Part shown: piece after piece, positions 1 through 11,440 of the stretch
How the letters are laid out: each line of letters starts with the position of its first letter
How positions within the stretch are numbered: position 1 is the first letter of the stretch
Source of the DNA: Cordylochernes scorpioides
Lineage: Eukaryota > Arthropoda > Arachnida > Pseudoscorpiones > Chernetidae
DNA length: 64,000 nucleotides
Assembly: GCA_030710605.1 (NCBI GenBank)
Contig: CP092864.1
Span: 139,017,160 to 139,081,159, forward strand
Reading direction: 5' to 3'
The notes under the pieces: generated by a model
Database searches by the model: none
Seen by the model: only the letters and a program-made list of their open reading frames with translations
What the model was told of the DNA's origin: nothing
Translations under genes and position numbers: made by a program

Positions 1-500
1 AGCCTGGCTTCCTGTGTGGCTTTCTTCCTGTAGTGAATCTATAAAAGACCGGTGGTCTTAATGAAGCTGTGTGTATGTTTGTGTTTACTTAGAGTAGTTG
101 TAATATAATTTATTCGCGATCAAAAATGTGGAAAATTGCATGCATTACATCCCAAACACGACGCCAGCCATCTGTCTTGAGCTCGATGTTCTAGAGTAAA
201 TATTTATAAAATTATTTTAGTGTTTGGTAATATGAATAATGAATATTTTCGCGTGTCAAGCACTACTAGTCAGTTTAAAAAGGCGTTGTGTCCAGCAAGG
301 GATAGAAAGTGCAGTGTCATCGAGCATAAGCAAGTAGGACCGAACGGCCTTGAAAAGATAGATGGATCCTGAACGATTTTCAATAGCGATCGAGCCATCT
401 GGAGCACATTTCCTGTTCGATTCCGTCCCATGCAGTACGTGGAGTTACTGTATTGGTTCCCTTTCTGACATTTTCCAATCCTCGCTCTGTAGCTTTTTTT
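1..500. other. Unassigned leading stretch with a retroposon-like tail
   Basis: Positions 31-90 resemble the tail at 21935-21995: a GAATCT segment, a short GAC/GTC-type hairpin, a TAAT(A/G)AAGCT signal and a GT-rich end. This tail recurs at 10895-10945 and 20610-20665, where it follows LINE coding sequence, so it probably marks a retroposon 3' end. I see nothing recognisable between about 120 and 500; short open frames there look random. Confidence 0.4.
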
Positions 501-502
501 AT

Positions 503-960
503 TATTATTATCCTTAGTACATGTAGTACAGGCCATGNNNNNNNNNNNNNNNNNNNNNNNNNNNNNNNNNNNNNNNNNNNNNNNNNNNNNNNNNNNNNNN
601 NNNNNNNNNNNNNNNNNNNNNNNNNNNNNNNNNNNNNATAATCATGCTGGGTGGTAATTAGCAACTGCTTTTACTGTAAGTGTACCACATGTAAACACAT
701 ATTATTATCATTATTTCCTAGTACACGTAGAAGAGGCCATGATAATCATGGTGGATGGTAGTTAGCAACTGCTTTTACTGTAAGTGTACCACATGTCTAC
801 ACGTGTGAAACGCAGTTCGAGCCCCCGTTTGGTTACTTGCACTCGCTTGTAAGGTTGGACTTTTGCTAGTATCGGGGGCCATTGGAGCATTCTTTTTAAT
901 TAGAAAAAAGTGTCAAATGCTGGATTCGATCCGGGTCGTAGCAGTCAACCTCCACCTCCC
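503..960 (-). repeat. Two SINE-1 copies (tRNA-headed), first one gapped
   Basis: On the minus strand both copies carry the SINE-1 body. The near-palindromes (CCATGATAATCATGG type, GTAC-ACGTG type and a CACATG/CATGTG pair) lie at 510-700 and 715-805. The conserved stretch with AAAAGTC-like and CCCCGAT segments follows, then a degraded tRNA-like B box at about 925-945. The first copy is cut by the N gap and lacks its head. Confidence 0.7.
538..637. other. Assembly gap (100 N)
   Basis: Exactly 100 N, the usual placeholder for a gap of unknown size. It interrupts a minus-strand SINE-1 copy whose tail is visible on both sides. Confidence 0.98.
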
Positions 961-1061
961 TTATACTAGGCTTGAGAGAGAGTCATCAGTCGAAAGCGCT
1001 TGCCAAATTTTAACAAAGAAACATCTTGTAATTTTTCTTTTTTTTTACGTTTTTCAAATTA

Positions 1062-1362
1062 TCCCTAGTACACGTGGTACAGGCCCATGTTAATCATAGT
1101 AGTTAGAAGTAGGTGACTGCTTCAACTGTAAGTTCACCACATGTCTATACATGTGAAGAGCAGTTCGGCTTTGCGCTTTCAAATGTGCAACAGCCCCGTT
1201 TAGTTACTTCCATCGCTGGTGGGGTTGTACTTTTGCAAGTATCGGGGGGCCATTGGAGCATTTATTTTTAATTAGAAAAAAGTGTCCAATGCAGGATTCG
1301 ATCCTGGGTCGTAGCGGTCAAAACCAACAGTTTAGATCACCCTTCCACTGACCCTCCGCTCT
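1062..1362 (-). repeat. SINE-1, near full length
   Basis: This is a minus-strand copy with the full order of parts. The tRNA-like head lies at 1290-1360, with a B box (GGATCGAATCC-like) and the TGGAAGG-type A-box region. The central conserved body lies at 1175-1290 and the palindrome-rich tail, ending near CTAGGGATAA, at 1062-1170. It is a non-autonomous RNA polymerase III retroposon by architecture; the parent LINE is not identified. Confidence 0.75.
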
Positions 1363-1364
1363 GT

Positions 1365-1737
1365 TAATAGAATATACGAGTGTATATATATATAATCTAC
1401 GGATATTTTTTTCAGTGCATGTCAATAGAATGTATTTTTTTCCTAAGTCTACATGGATGGCCTACTTACTTGGTAGGACGATGGTAATATCGACACATAT
1501 TTTTTACTTTGATTATAGTGAGTTATGCAAATTACGCTTCAAGCAGTATGTCAAGAAAGCGGTGAAGAAGTAGGCTAGGGAAATGAGGTCGAAACCAAGC
1601 AAAAAAAATGCTGAGACTGGAATAGAAAAGGCACCCAACCATGACGGCTTCTGAACGGCCGAGTTGGCTTAACCACTTTCTATGCCATAAGTCATTACAC
1701 AACATTCCAGGTACAGTATAGAATAAAGAATGGCCTA
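1365..1737. other. Unassigned AT-rich stretch
   Basis: It contains a short TA run near 1383-1392 and no recognisable gene or repeat. Confidence 0.5.
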
Positions 1738-2050
1738 AATGTATCAAACCCGTTTGATCTAATTTCAACAAAAGACAAATATATAAAATTAAACTCATTT
1801 TGCAGATTTATTTTTAATTATATAAAAAAATTACTAAATTCCTTTGTGTGGAACGTTTTTATTTTGAAATTAAATCTGTTTAATATAGTTTTAATTGAAT
1901 AATTCTCTAATATCTTGCATATTTTCATTCTAAAATATTCCTTAAAACTTTCTTCAATTTGTAAATTATTTTTCTTGAATACACACAATACTTTACAACT
2001 TGATTTCATTTAACTAAATTTGCATACCAACCCTATGCACATATTTCAAT
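1738..2050. repeat. Dispersed AT-rich repeat, copy 1
   Basis: This stretch is recognisably homologous to 41658-41970. The homology resumes at 2150-2205 versus 42300-42350, which share the GTGTCCCTA-GGGACATAG block. The 41.9-kb copy carries an inserted 297-bp inverted-repeat element that this copy lacks, so this locus approximates the empty site. Confidence 0.75.
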
Positions 2051-2264
2051 TGTGTTGATTTTTTTTTCTCTTTTCAACTAACTTGCATACTATATCTTGT
2101 ACAATATCAAATATATTTCTTTCTTTTCTTCCAATGTTTCGTTTACCTTTTAAAGTGCAAGTGTCCCTAAGGGGACATAGCATTCTAAGTCGAATTTAAA
2201 AAAAAAGATAACAGTATCAATTTAACATTTTACACAATTTCTGGCACTCAGGTTTCTTAAGAAA

Positions 2265-2495
2265 GAAAAAAATATCCTTATCGTTTAACTGAAAGTCGCT
2301 GATGGCTTGCGCCATCTATATTAATAAATATCAACTATTCATTTATTTTTTAATTATTCCCGAATTTGCCAAATACCCATTTTTGATTAATCAAGAAAAT
2401 CTAATCACGTACACGTTTCGGGATATTGGTCCTGGTCAGCGTGGTGTAAGCTGTATCTCAACGATCAAAATACTGGTGATTCAGACATCTTGAAT
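2265..2495 (-). repeat. Hammerhead repeat A, degenerate copy
   Basis: On the minus strand it shows the conserved order of repeat A: a region like CTTGCACCACG, a CTGACCA core, a GAAACGTG segment, the palindrome CTTGATTAATCAAG, and GATGGCGCAAGCCATC. The core is mutated (G8 to C at about 2430) and stem II is imperfect, so cleavage activity is unlikely. Confidence 0.7.
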
Positions 2496-2535
2496 ATAGA
2501 ACTGGAAGTATGATTTCCAGCTAACAATTTTTTTT

Positions 2536-3003
2536 TAATTTCTATAGCTTTCGGCCCAACATTCTCTTCAACAGAAGAACTAGAAGTATGACTACCAGCT
2601 AACTTTGGCCTTAAATACCCATTTCTTGATTTTTCGGGAAGCCATTGGGACCAAAAACCTTTTTGGTCGCAGTGGTTACAGCCTTCTCCACGATGACGAG
2701 CGCCAACAGCGCGAAACGCGTTCGTGGGTGGCTTTTCTTGATTTATCAAGAAATTGGGTTGGCCAAATATTACGGAGCAAGCTAAATCAACGTTTAGTTT
2801 ATTTTTGCTCCACTAGATGGCGCTCTGCCATCTAAAAAGCACATGTGCTCGTGGTCAGGTGATGCCTTCTTTATTTTTAATATCAACACCTGACCCACTT
2901 ATCTTTTTTTTTTTCTATTGTTTTTTCATACCTATATATATATTTAACTAGAATTCATACTTCTAATTCTTCTGTTGAAGGGCATGTTGGCCCCGAAAGC
3001 TAA
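2536..3003 (+). repeat. Hammerhead repeat B flanked by inverted segments
   Basis: At 2688-2727 it holds stem I (CCACG/CGTGG), stem II (GCGC-CAACA-GCGC), GAAA and a GTT cleavage-site triplet. The catalytic segment reads ATGACGA, so C3 has become A. Stem II is GCGC/GCGC where repeat A has GGGC/GCCC, a compensatory change. After it come a TCAAGAAATTGGGTTGGCC block and the hairpin AGATGGCGCTCTGCCATCT. Segments at 2536-2590 and 2957-3003, of the TTGAAG-hairpin-CGAAAGCT type, are inverted relative to each other. Confidence 0.7.
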
Positions 3004-3124
3004 ACAAATATAAAATATTTAAAGAAACCTGACCCTGGATTGCTTGTTGATTTTGCTAAGTAGCTATGCACCTGGGTGAATTCTGTGTAGGGCATAGGTT
3101 CTCAATAAAAGGCTTGTTGTTGTT

Positions 3125-4165
3125 GAATCTATAAGAAAGAGCAGTCAACAAGCGCCTAGAGTAACCGATAACAAACGTCTACAGTAAGAGGACGAGAGGG
3201 AATCTACAAGAAAGAGATAGAGCAGTTAACAGACGTCTACAATAAAGAGAACGAGAGAGAATCTACAAGAAGAGAGAGAAAGCCGTTAACAAGCGTCTAC
3301 AAGAAGAAAGAGAGAGAGAGAGAGAAAGCCGTCAACAAGCGTCTACAATAAGTTAGAGAATCTACAAGAAGAGAGAGAAAGCCGTTAACAAGCGTCTACA
3401 AGAAGAAAGAAAGAGAAAGCCGTCAACAAGCGTCTACAATAGGATAGAGAATCTACAAGAAGAGAGAGAAAGCCGTTAACAAGCGTCTACAAGAAGAAAG
3501 AGAGAGGAAGCCGTCAACAAGCGTCTACAATAAGATATAGAATCTACAAGAAGAGAGAGAAAGCCGTCAACAAGCGTCTACAATAAGATAGAGAATCTAC
3601 AAGAAGAGAGAGAAAGCCGTCAACAAGCGTGTACAAGAAGGAAAAAAAGAAAGCCGTCAACAAGCGTCTACAAGAAGGAAAAAAAGAAAGCCGTCAACAA
3701 GCGTCTACAAGAAGAAAGAGATAGAGCAGTTAACAAGCGTCTACAATAAGATAGAGAATCTACAAGAAGAGAGAGAAAGCCGTCAACAAGCGTGTACAAG
3801 AAGGAAAAAAAAGAAAGCCGTCAACAAGCGTCTACAAGAAGAAAGAGATAGAGCAGTTAACAAGCGTCTACAATAAGATAGAGAATCTACAAGAAGAGAG
3901 AGAAAGCCGTCAACAAGCGTGTACAAGAAGAAAGAGAGAGAAAGCCGTCAACAAGCGTGTACAAGAAGGAAAAAAAGAAAGCCGTCAACAAGCGTCTACA
4001 AGAAGAAAGAGATAGAGCAGTTAACAAGCGTCTACAATAAAATAGAGAATATACAAGAAGAGAGAGAAAGCCGTCAACAAGCATCTACAAGAAGGAAAAA
4101 AAGAAAGCCGTCAACAAGCGTCTACAATAAGAGAGAGAATCTACAAGAAGAGAGATAGAGGAAGT
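3125..4165. repeat. Purine-rich minisatellite
   Basis: About two dozen imperfect modules contain GCCGTCAACAAGCGTCTACAA and a GAAGAGAGAGAAA spacer. They alternate in short and long forms (AATCTACAAGAAG, ATAAGATAGAG). Open frames across it come from low-complexity Lys/Arg/Glu codons and are not genes. A retroposon-type tail with AATAAAAGG and GTTGTTGTTG lies just upstream at 3100-3125 and may have seeded it. Confidence 0.9.
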
Positions 4166-4317
4166 CTACACAGCAGGATAACGAAGGAATCAGCCAAGAA
4201 TGTTCAATTAATTAGAAGGTACGGTCGATAGAGACGACGTTTCTACCACATCCGGGTGACTTTTATGATGCCCATAAACCCACCGGTCTTATTATTCCCT
4301 ACCAGCACATCTTGCTG

Positions 4318-4515
4318 GAGGGGTCAGTAGACGAATGGTATAAACCTTCGATTCCAGGCAGCTACGACCCGGGATCGAATCCCGCATTAGATACTTTTTT
4401 TATTCTGAAGAAAATTTGACTTAAGTGTCACCCGATTCTTGTAGAAGTCCTACTTCTCCATTGAGTGCAAATAACTAAACGGGGCTCTAGCACATTTGTA
4501 AGTAAACTCATGGAC
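4318..4515 (+). repeat. SINE-1, 3'-truncated
   Basis: The tRNA-like head has an intact B-box-like GGGATCGAATCC at 4371-4382. It is followed by the poly-T stretch and the conserved body with TGAGTGCAA and GGGGCTCTAGCACATTTGTAAG. The palindromic tail is absent. Confidence 0.7.
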
Positions 4516-4607
4516 AAAATTGAAGGAAGCGGGAAAGTATTTGATTTCGACAGTGTTTGTTTTTGTTCACACTTGGTGTTCTCGTGTGTCTTCAATAAAG
4601 GTCACTG

Positions 4608-7600
4608 TAATATCTTTTATAGCTATTGTCTGAATCCCGATATACATGCTAAAAGGTACAACTTCTTAAGTTTTGTCCATGAGTGTATCTTTTATAGCTA
4701 TTGTCTGAATCCCGATATACATGCTAAAAGGTACAACTTCCTTAAGTTTTGTCCATGAGTGTATCTTTTATAGCTATTGTCTGAATCCCGATATACATGC
4801 TAAAAGGTACAACTTCCTTAAGTTTTGTCTATGAGTGTATCTTTCAGAGTTAATGTCTGAATCCCGATATACATGCTAAAAGGTACAACTTCCTTAAGTT
4901 TTGTTCATGAGTGTATCTTTCAGAGTTATTGTCTGAATCCCGATATACATGCTAAAAGGTACAACTTCCTTAAGTTTTGTTCATGAGTGTATCTTTCAGA
5001 GTTATTGTCTGAATCCCGATATACATGTTAAAAGGTACAACTTCCTTAAGTTTTGTTCATGAGTGTATCTTTCTGAGTTATTGTCTGAATCCCGATATAC
5101 ATGCTAAAAGGTATAACTTCCTTAAGTTTTGTCCATGAGTGTATCTTTCAGAGTTATTGTCTGAATCCCGATATACATGCTAAAAGGTATAACTTCTTTA
5201 AGTTTTGTCCATGAGTGTATCTTTCAGAGTTATTGTCTGAATCCCGATATACATGCTAAAAGGTACAACTTCCTTAAGTTTTGTCCATGAGTGTATCTTT
5301 CAAAGTTATTGTCTGAATCCCGATATACATGCTAAAAGGTATAACTTCCTTAAGTTTTGTCCATGAGTGTATCTTTCAAAGTTATTGTCTGAATCCCGAT
5401 ATACATGCTAAAAGGTACAACTTCCTTAAGTTTTGTTCATGAGTGTATCTTTCAAAGTTATTGTCTGAATCCCGATATACATGCTAAAAGGTACAACTTC
5501 CTTAAGTTTTGTTCATGAGTGTATCTTTCAAAGTTATTGTCTGAATCCCGATATACATGCTAAAAGGTACAACTTTCTTAAGTTTTGTTCGTGAGTGTAT
5601 CTTTCAAAGTTATTGTCTGAATCCCGATATACATGCTAAAAGGTATAACTTCCTTAAGTTTTGTCCATGAGTGTATCTTTCAGAGTTATTGTCCGAATCC
5701 CGATATACATGCTAATAGGTATAACTTCCTTAAGTTTTGTCCATGAGTGTATCTTTCAGAGTTATTGTCTGAATCCCGATATACATGCTAAAAGGTATAA
5801 CTTCCTTAAGTTTTGTCCATGAGTGTATCTTTCAGAGTTATTGTCTGAATCCCGATATACATGCTAAAAGGTATAACTTCCTTAAGTTTTGTCCATGAGT
5901 GTATCTTTCAGAGTTATTGTCTGAATCCCGATATACATGCTAAAAGGTACAACTTCCTTAAGTTTTGTCCATGAGTGTATCTTTCAAAGTTATTGTCTGA
6001 ATCCCGATATACATGCTAAAAGGTACAACTTCCTTAAGTTTTGTTCATGAGTGTATCTTTCAAAGTTATTGTCTGAATCCCGATATACATGCAAAAAAGG
6101 TACAACTTCCTTAAGTTTTGTCCATGAGTGTATCTTTCAGAGTTATTGTCTGAATCCCGATATACATGCTAAAAGGTATAACATCCTTAAGTTTTGTCCA
6201 TGAGTGTATCTTTCAAAGTTATTGTCTGAATCCCGATATACATGCTAAAAGGTACAACTTCCTTAAGTTTTGTCCATGAGTGTATCTTTCAGAGTTATTG
6301 TCCGAATCCCGATATACATGCTAAAAGGTATAACTTCCTTAAGTTTTGTCCATGAGTGTATCTTTCAGAGTTATTGTCTGAATCCCGATATACATGCTAA
6401 AAGGTACAACTTCCTTAAGTTTTGTTCATGAGTGTATCTTTCAAAGTTATTGTCTGAATCCCGATATACATGCTAAAAGGTACAACTTCCTTAAGTTTTG
6501 TCCGTGAGTGTATCTTTCAGAGTTATTGTCTGAATCCCGATATACATGCTAAAAGGTACAACTTTCTTAAGTTTTGTTCGTGAGTGTATCTTTCAGAGTT
6601 ATTGTCTGAATCCCGATATACATGCTAAAAGGTATAACATCCTTAAGTTTTGTCCATGAGTGTATCTTTCAAAGTTATTGTCTGAATCCCGATATACATG
6701 CTAAAAGGTACAACTTCCTTAAGTTTTGTCCATGAGTGTATCTTTCAGAGTTATTGTCCGAATCCCGATATACATGCTAAAAGGTATAACTTCCTTAAGT
6801 TTTGTCCATGAGTGTATCTTTCAGAGTTATTGTCTGAATCCCGATATACATGCTAAAAGGTACAACTTCCTTAAGTTTTGTTCATGAGTGTATCTTTCAA
6901 AGTTATTGTCTGAATCCCGATATACATGCTAAAAGGTACAACTTCCTTAAGTTTTGTCCATGAGTGTATCTTTCAGAGTTATTGTCTGAATCCCGATATA
7001 CATGCTAAAAGGTACAACTTCCTTAAGTTTTGTCCATGAGTGTATCTTTCAAAGTTATTGTCTGAATCCCGATATACATGCTAAAAGGTACAACTTCCTT
7101 AAGTTTTGTTCATGAGTGTATCTTTCAAAGTTATTGTCTGAATCCCGATATACATGCTAAAAGGTATAACTTCCTTAAGTTTTGTCCATGAGTGTATCTT
7201 TCAGAGTTATTGTCCGAATCCCGATATACATGCTAATAGGTATAACTTCCTTAAGTTTTGTCCATGAGTGTATCTTTCAGAGTTATTGTCTGAATCCCGA
7301 TATACATGCTAAAAGGTATAACTTCCTTAAGTTTTGTCCATGAGTGTATCTTTCAGAGTTATTGTCTGAATCCCGATATACATGCTAAAAGGTATAACTT
7401 CCTTAAGTTTTGTCCATGAGTGTATCTTTCAGAGTTATTGTCTGAATCCCGATATACATGCTAAAAGGTACAACTTCCTTAAGTTTTGTCCATGAGTGTA
7501 TCTTTCAAAGTTATTGTCTGAATCCCGATATACATGCTAAAAGGTACAACTTCCTTAAGTTTTGTTCATGAGTGTATCTTTCAAAGTTATTGTCTGAATC

Positions 7601-9250
7601 CCGATATACATGCAAAAAAGGTACAACTTCCTTAAGTTTTGTCCATGAGTGTATCTTTCAGAGTTATTGTCTGAATCCCGATATACATGCTAAAAGGTAT
7701 AACATCCTTAAGTTTTGTCCATGAGTGTATCTTTCAAAGTTATTGTCTGAATCCCGATATACATGCTAAAAGGTACAACTTCCTTAAGTTTTGTCCATGA
7801 GTGTATCTTTCAGAGTTATTGTCCGAATCCCGATATACATGCTAAAAGGTATAACTTCCTTAAGTTTTGTCCATGAGTGTATCTTTCAGAGTTATTGTCT
7901 GAATCCCGATATACATGCTAAAAGGTACAACTTCCTTAAGTTTTGTTCATGAGTGTATCTTTCAAAGTTATTGTCTGAATCCCGATATACATGCTAAAAG
8001 GTACAACTTCCTTAAGTTTTGTCCATGAGTGTATCTTTCAGAGTTATTGTCTGAATCCCGATATACATGCTAAAAGGTATAACTTCCTTAAGTTTTGTCC
8101 ATGAGTGTATCTTTCAGAGTTATTGTCTGAATCCCGATATACATGCTGAAAGATACAACTTCTTTAGTTTTTGTCCATGAGTGTATCTTTCAGAGTTATT
8201 GTCTGAATCCCGATATACATGCTAAAAGGTACAACTTCCTTAAGTTTTGTTCATGAGTGTATCTTTCAAAGTTATTGTCTGAATCCCGATATACATGCTA
8301 AAAGGTACAACTTCCTTAAGTTTTGTTCGTGAGTGTATCTTTCAAAGTTATTGTCTGAATCCCGATATACATGCTAAAAGGTATAACTTCCTTAAGTTTT
8401 GTCCATGAGTGTATCTTTCAGAGTTATTGTCTGAATCCCGATATACATGCTAAAAGGTATAACTTCCTTAAGTTTTGCCCATGAGTGTGACTTTCAGAGT
8501 TATTGTCAGAATCCCGACATACATGCTAAAAGGTACAACTTCCTTAAGTTTTGCCCATGAGTGTGACTTTCAGAGTTATTGTCTGAATCCCGACATACAT
8601 GCTAAAAGGTACAACTTCCTTAAGTTTTGTCCATGAGTGTATCTTTCAGAGTTATTGTCTGAATACCGACATACATGCTAAAAGGTACAACTTCCTTAAG
8701 TTTTGTCCATGAGTGTATCTTTCAGAGTTATTGTCTGAATCCCGACATACATGCTAAAAGGTACAACTTCCTTAAGTTTTGTCCATGAGTGTATCTTTCA
8801 GAGTTATTGTCTGAATCCCGATATACATTCTAAAAGGTACAACTTCCTTAAGTTTTGTCCATGAGTGTATCTTTCAGAGTTATTGTCTGAATCCCGACAT
8901 ACATGCTAAAAGGTACAACTTCCTTAAGTTTTGTCCATGAGTGTATCTTTCAGAGTTATTGTCTGAATCCCGACATACATGCTAAAAGGTACAACTTCCT
9001 TAAGTTCTGTCCATGAGTGTATCTTTCAGAGTTATTGTCTGAATCCCGACATACATGCTAAAAGGTACAACTTCCTTAAGTTTTGTCCATGAGTGTATCT
9101 TTCAGAGTTATTGTCTGAATCCCGACATACATGCTAAAAGGTACAACTTCCTTAAGTTTTGTCCATGAGTGTATCTTTCAGAGTTATTGTCTGAATCCCG
9201 ACATACATGCTAAAAGGTACAACTTCCTTAAGTTTTGTCCATGAGTGTAT
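4608..9250. repeat. 76-bp satellite array, about 61 units
   Basis: The consensus unit runs from GTGTATCTTTCAGAG through GAATCCCGATATACATGC to TTAAGTTTTGTCCATGA and repeats every 76 bp (for example starts at 4683 and 4759). Variant positions (CAGAG/CAAAG, GTACAAC/GTATAAC, GTCC/GTTC, CGATA/CGACA) are arranged in blocks. Units from about 8500 on carry CGACATAC and form a separate right-hand subfamily. A 77-bp variant with GCAAAAAAGG occurs at 6091 and again 1521 bp later. No coding potential is visible. Confidence 0.97.
5592..8080. repeat. Higher-order duplication within the 76-bp satellite
   Basis: About 970 bp from 5592 recurs from about 7113. Rare variants match at a constant offset of 1521 bp (20 units plus the one extra base of the 77-bp unit): GTCCGAATCC at 5691 and 7212, GCAAAAAAGG at 6091 and 7612, AACATCC at 6180 and 7701. 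A nested six-unit (456-bp) duplication links 6180 to 6636. This shows segmental amplification by unequal exchange or a similar process. Confidence 0.85.
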
Positions 9251-9571
9251 AATGGTCGAATTAGTTTCTACATGTGTGCAGTGATTATCATGGCATACTT
9301 GGAATATTTACAACCACATCTAGCTGAAGATATCTGCATTCAAAATGGACGTACACGAGCATTTTACAATCCAAACCAAAATAACAATAAGAAAGAAACC
9401 TCAACTATCCAGTATCTTTTTATTTTTACACTTAAGGTATTCATGTACAAAAAGTACCTGTACTTAAGAGCATGCATTCAAATGATCCGTATAGATGATG
9501 GATCATAGCCAGAAAGCTATGAAATACAAGCTCAGAGTTTTATAAGAATTTAGACGAATAAATATATATAT
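9251..9571. other. Unassigned stretch after the satellite
   Basis: AT-rich, with no repeat family recognised and no convincing coding sequence. Confidence 0.5.
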
Positions 9572-9875
9572 TGTCGCGGAGATAAAGCAAGAGCAAATTT
9601 GGGAATAATTAATTTATTATAAAGGGTATTTACCTTTTAGTTCTCCAATAAAAATTATTTACAAGATGTATTTAAGGGAGAGAGATAACAACTTATCCCC
9701 AGGTAAAGATAATAATAAAGAGCGTCGTCAGCCACCGAAGCGTCCCGTTTTCCTTATTTGCCGATAAGATCCAGAGAACCCCTCACACCTGTGATCCCCC
9801 CCCGGGGTCCAGGGATGATTGACAAGTGTCCCATGGAGCTTCTTGTGACCGGCGGAATTGTAGAGCTACTTGACA
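9572..9875 (-). mobile_element. Solo LTR of a Ty3/gypsy family
   Basis: It is related to the LTRs at 52856 and 57911: same TGTCGCGGAGATAAA start, the TTAATTTATTATAA block, AACCCCTCACACC, and the CTTGACA end. At 304 bp against 235 bp it is a longer subfamily. Both sides carry ATAT (9568-9571 and 9876-9879), a 4-bp target duplication. No internal region is attached, so it is a recombination product of a once full element. Confidence 0.85.
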
Positions 9876-9879
9876 ATAT

Positions 9880-10890
9880 TTTTTCAAAATGAGTATTCCT
9901 TTTTATTATTTAAAATGCAAGCTTATATATATATACATATACGAGATCTTCTTCAGACTAATTATTAGATATTTCCTTAACTAATCGATATCTAGTTAAG
10001 ACAACTAACTAGTTAACAAACCAATAACTTTTCAATAATTAAAATTACTAAACATGTAACAATAAAATATGATATTATAAAGGAACAATGAAATAAATAT
10101 AAAAGGCTATTATAACATTCTAACAAAATAGAATTGAAAAGCGACTGAATAGAAGAAGAATTGAAATGTGAGATTCAATTATCATGTGGGAAAATTGAAA
10201 TGGCAGTAAAGTTGAACCCTAAAAAAAACAGAGATGCCCTGAGGTGTTGTCATATGGGACAGACACCTTTAACACATTGTCGGACAATTCAATTTGCATT
10301 TACACTTCAAATGGAGAAAATATTGCTTCAAATTTACATATTTCCCTTTTAAAACGGCGGTGTTTGCTAGATTTGCATATAGTTCCATTTTTAGAAGAAA
10401 TATAATATAGTAGCAAAGTATTTATTAATTTATTAACAGAGTATAATTTTTATGTTTATATTTTGTTACTCTGTAAACTTCCCTCATTGCTTATCTTTTG
10501 TTTATCATTCATAGTTTGTTCTTGCCTTAAATAAATTGCTGTGTCATCCTGAAGTTTATCTTCCCTAATTTTCCACGTGGCAATATTGTCGCAACGTATT
10601 AACTTTTTGTGAAACGTTAACAATTAAATATGAAAGATCATACGAGGTGTGTACAAGTATTTATATTATTTTCCAAAGTTGGCAGATGGCGAGAAAAAAT
10701 AATAAAAATGATGTTTACAACCAGCTTTTATATTTGAATTTATAAAAAAATATTTTAGAAAACTAGTTATATGATTATATATGTGACCATTAAATATAAT
10801 TATCTTTAAAATAATAATAATAATAATAGCATTGCACTGGTACTATTACTGTTATTTCTGTATGTACCTTACATTTCTGTGTGCTTGGAG
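9880..10890. other. AT-rich intergenic stretch
   Basis: I see no gene, structured repeat or RNA gene. Small open frames are uninformative. Confidence 0.5.
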
Positions 10891-10894
10891 AACC

Positions 10895-10945
10895 TGTATA
10901 AAAATGAAAGGTCTTAATAAAGCTTTTAGTTGTTGTTGATTATTA
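10895..10945 (+). repeat. LINE/SINE-type 3' tail
   Basis: It has the order CTGTATA, a GAAAGGTC/TTAATAAAGC signal and a GTTGTTGTTG run. This matches the tail that follows LINE coding sequence at 20610-20665. Confidence 0.5.
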
Positions 10946-10982
10946 TGTTATTATTTAAAACGTTGATTATATATATATTTTA

Positions 10983-11258
10983 AAAAGATGCATATATTGG
11001 ATTTATAATGAATTTATTGTTCCAATATTTCGAGGGGCAACTCGCCTCTCTTTATCGAGGATGTTTGTGTTTTTCACTAAAACATGCGTGAACGCGTACA
11101 CCACTCTCGTTCTACAAGGCCAATGAAAGAATTGTATCTTTGATTTAAACATTACATTCAGTATATATATAGCTAACAATTATATATAATATTACAGATC
11201 AATACCCCTCGAAATATTGGAACAATAAATTCATTATAAATCCATATGCATCTTTTTA
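10983..11258. repeat. Foldback element with 55-bp arms
   Basis: Arms 10983-11037 and 11205-11258 are near-perfect inverted repeats, with outer GATGCATAT and inner CAATATTTCGAGGGG. The spacer of about 165 bp holds TATCGAGGATG and ACGCGTACACC. It is a MITE-like hairpin with no coding capacity. Confidence 0.8.
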
Positions 11259-11289
11259 AAATATAATTGTAATTATGGATTGCTCAATA

Positions 11290-11321
<32 letters not shown>

Positions 11322-11329
11322 TTAAAAAA

Positions 11330-11440
11330 TGTTAGGTTGGCCAAATACCATGGAAAAAGTTAAATCAACGTTTAGTTGATTTTTGTTCCACTAGATGGCG
11401 CTCTGCCATCTATAATGTTCATGTGAGCGGTCAGAATATA
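11330..11440 (+). repeat. Hammerhead repeat B, 3' part only
   Basis: It contains GTTGGCCAAATACCATGG and the hairpin AGATGGCGCTCTGCCATCT, as in the repeat B copies at 2.7, 36.0 and 63.9 kb. The ribozyme-like segment is missing. Confidence 0.65.

Noticed and set aside
3887..4158. Lys/Arg/Glu-rich and Leu/Ser-rich frames over the minisatellite
   Set aside because: Low-complexity translation of a purine-rich tandem repeat on both strands.
4608..9250. CRISPR-like regular repeat
   Set aside because: There are no unique spacers: the whole 76-bp unit repeats, and the context is an animal genome.
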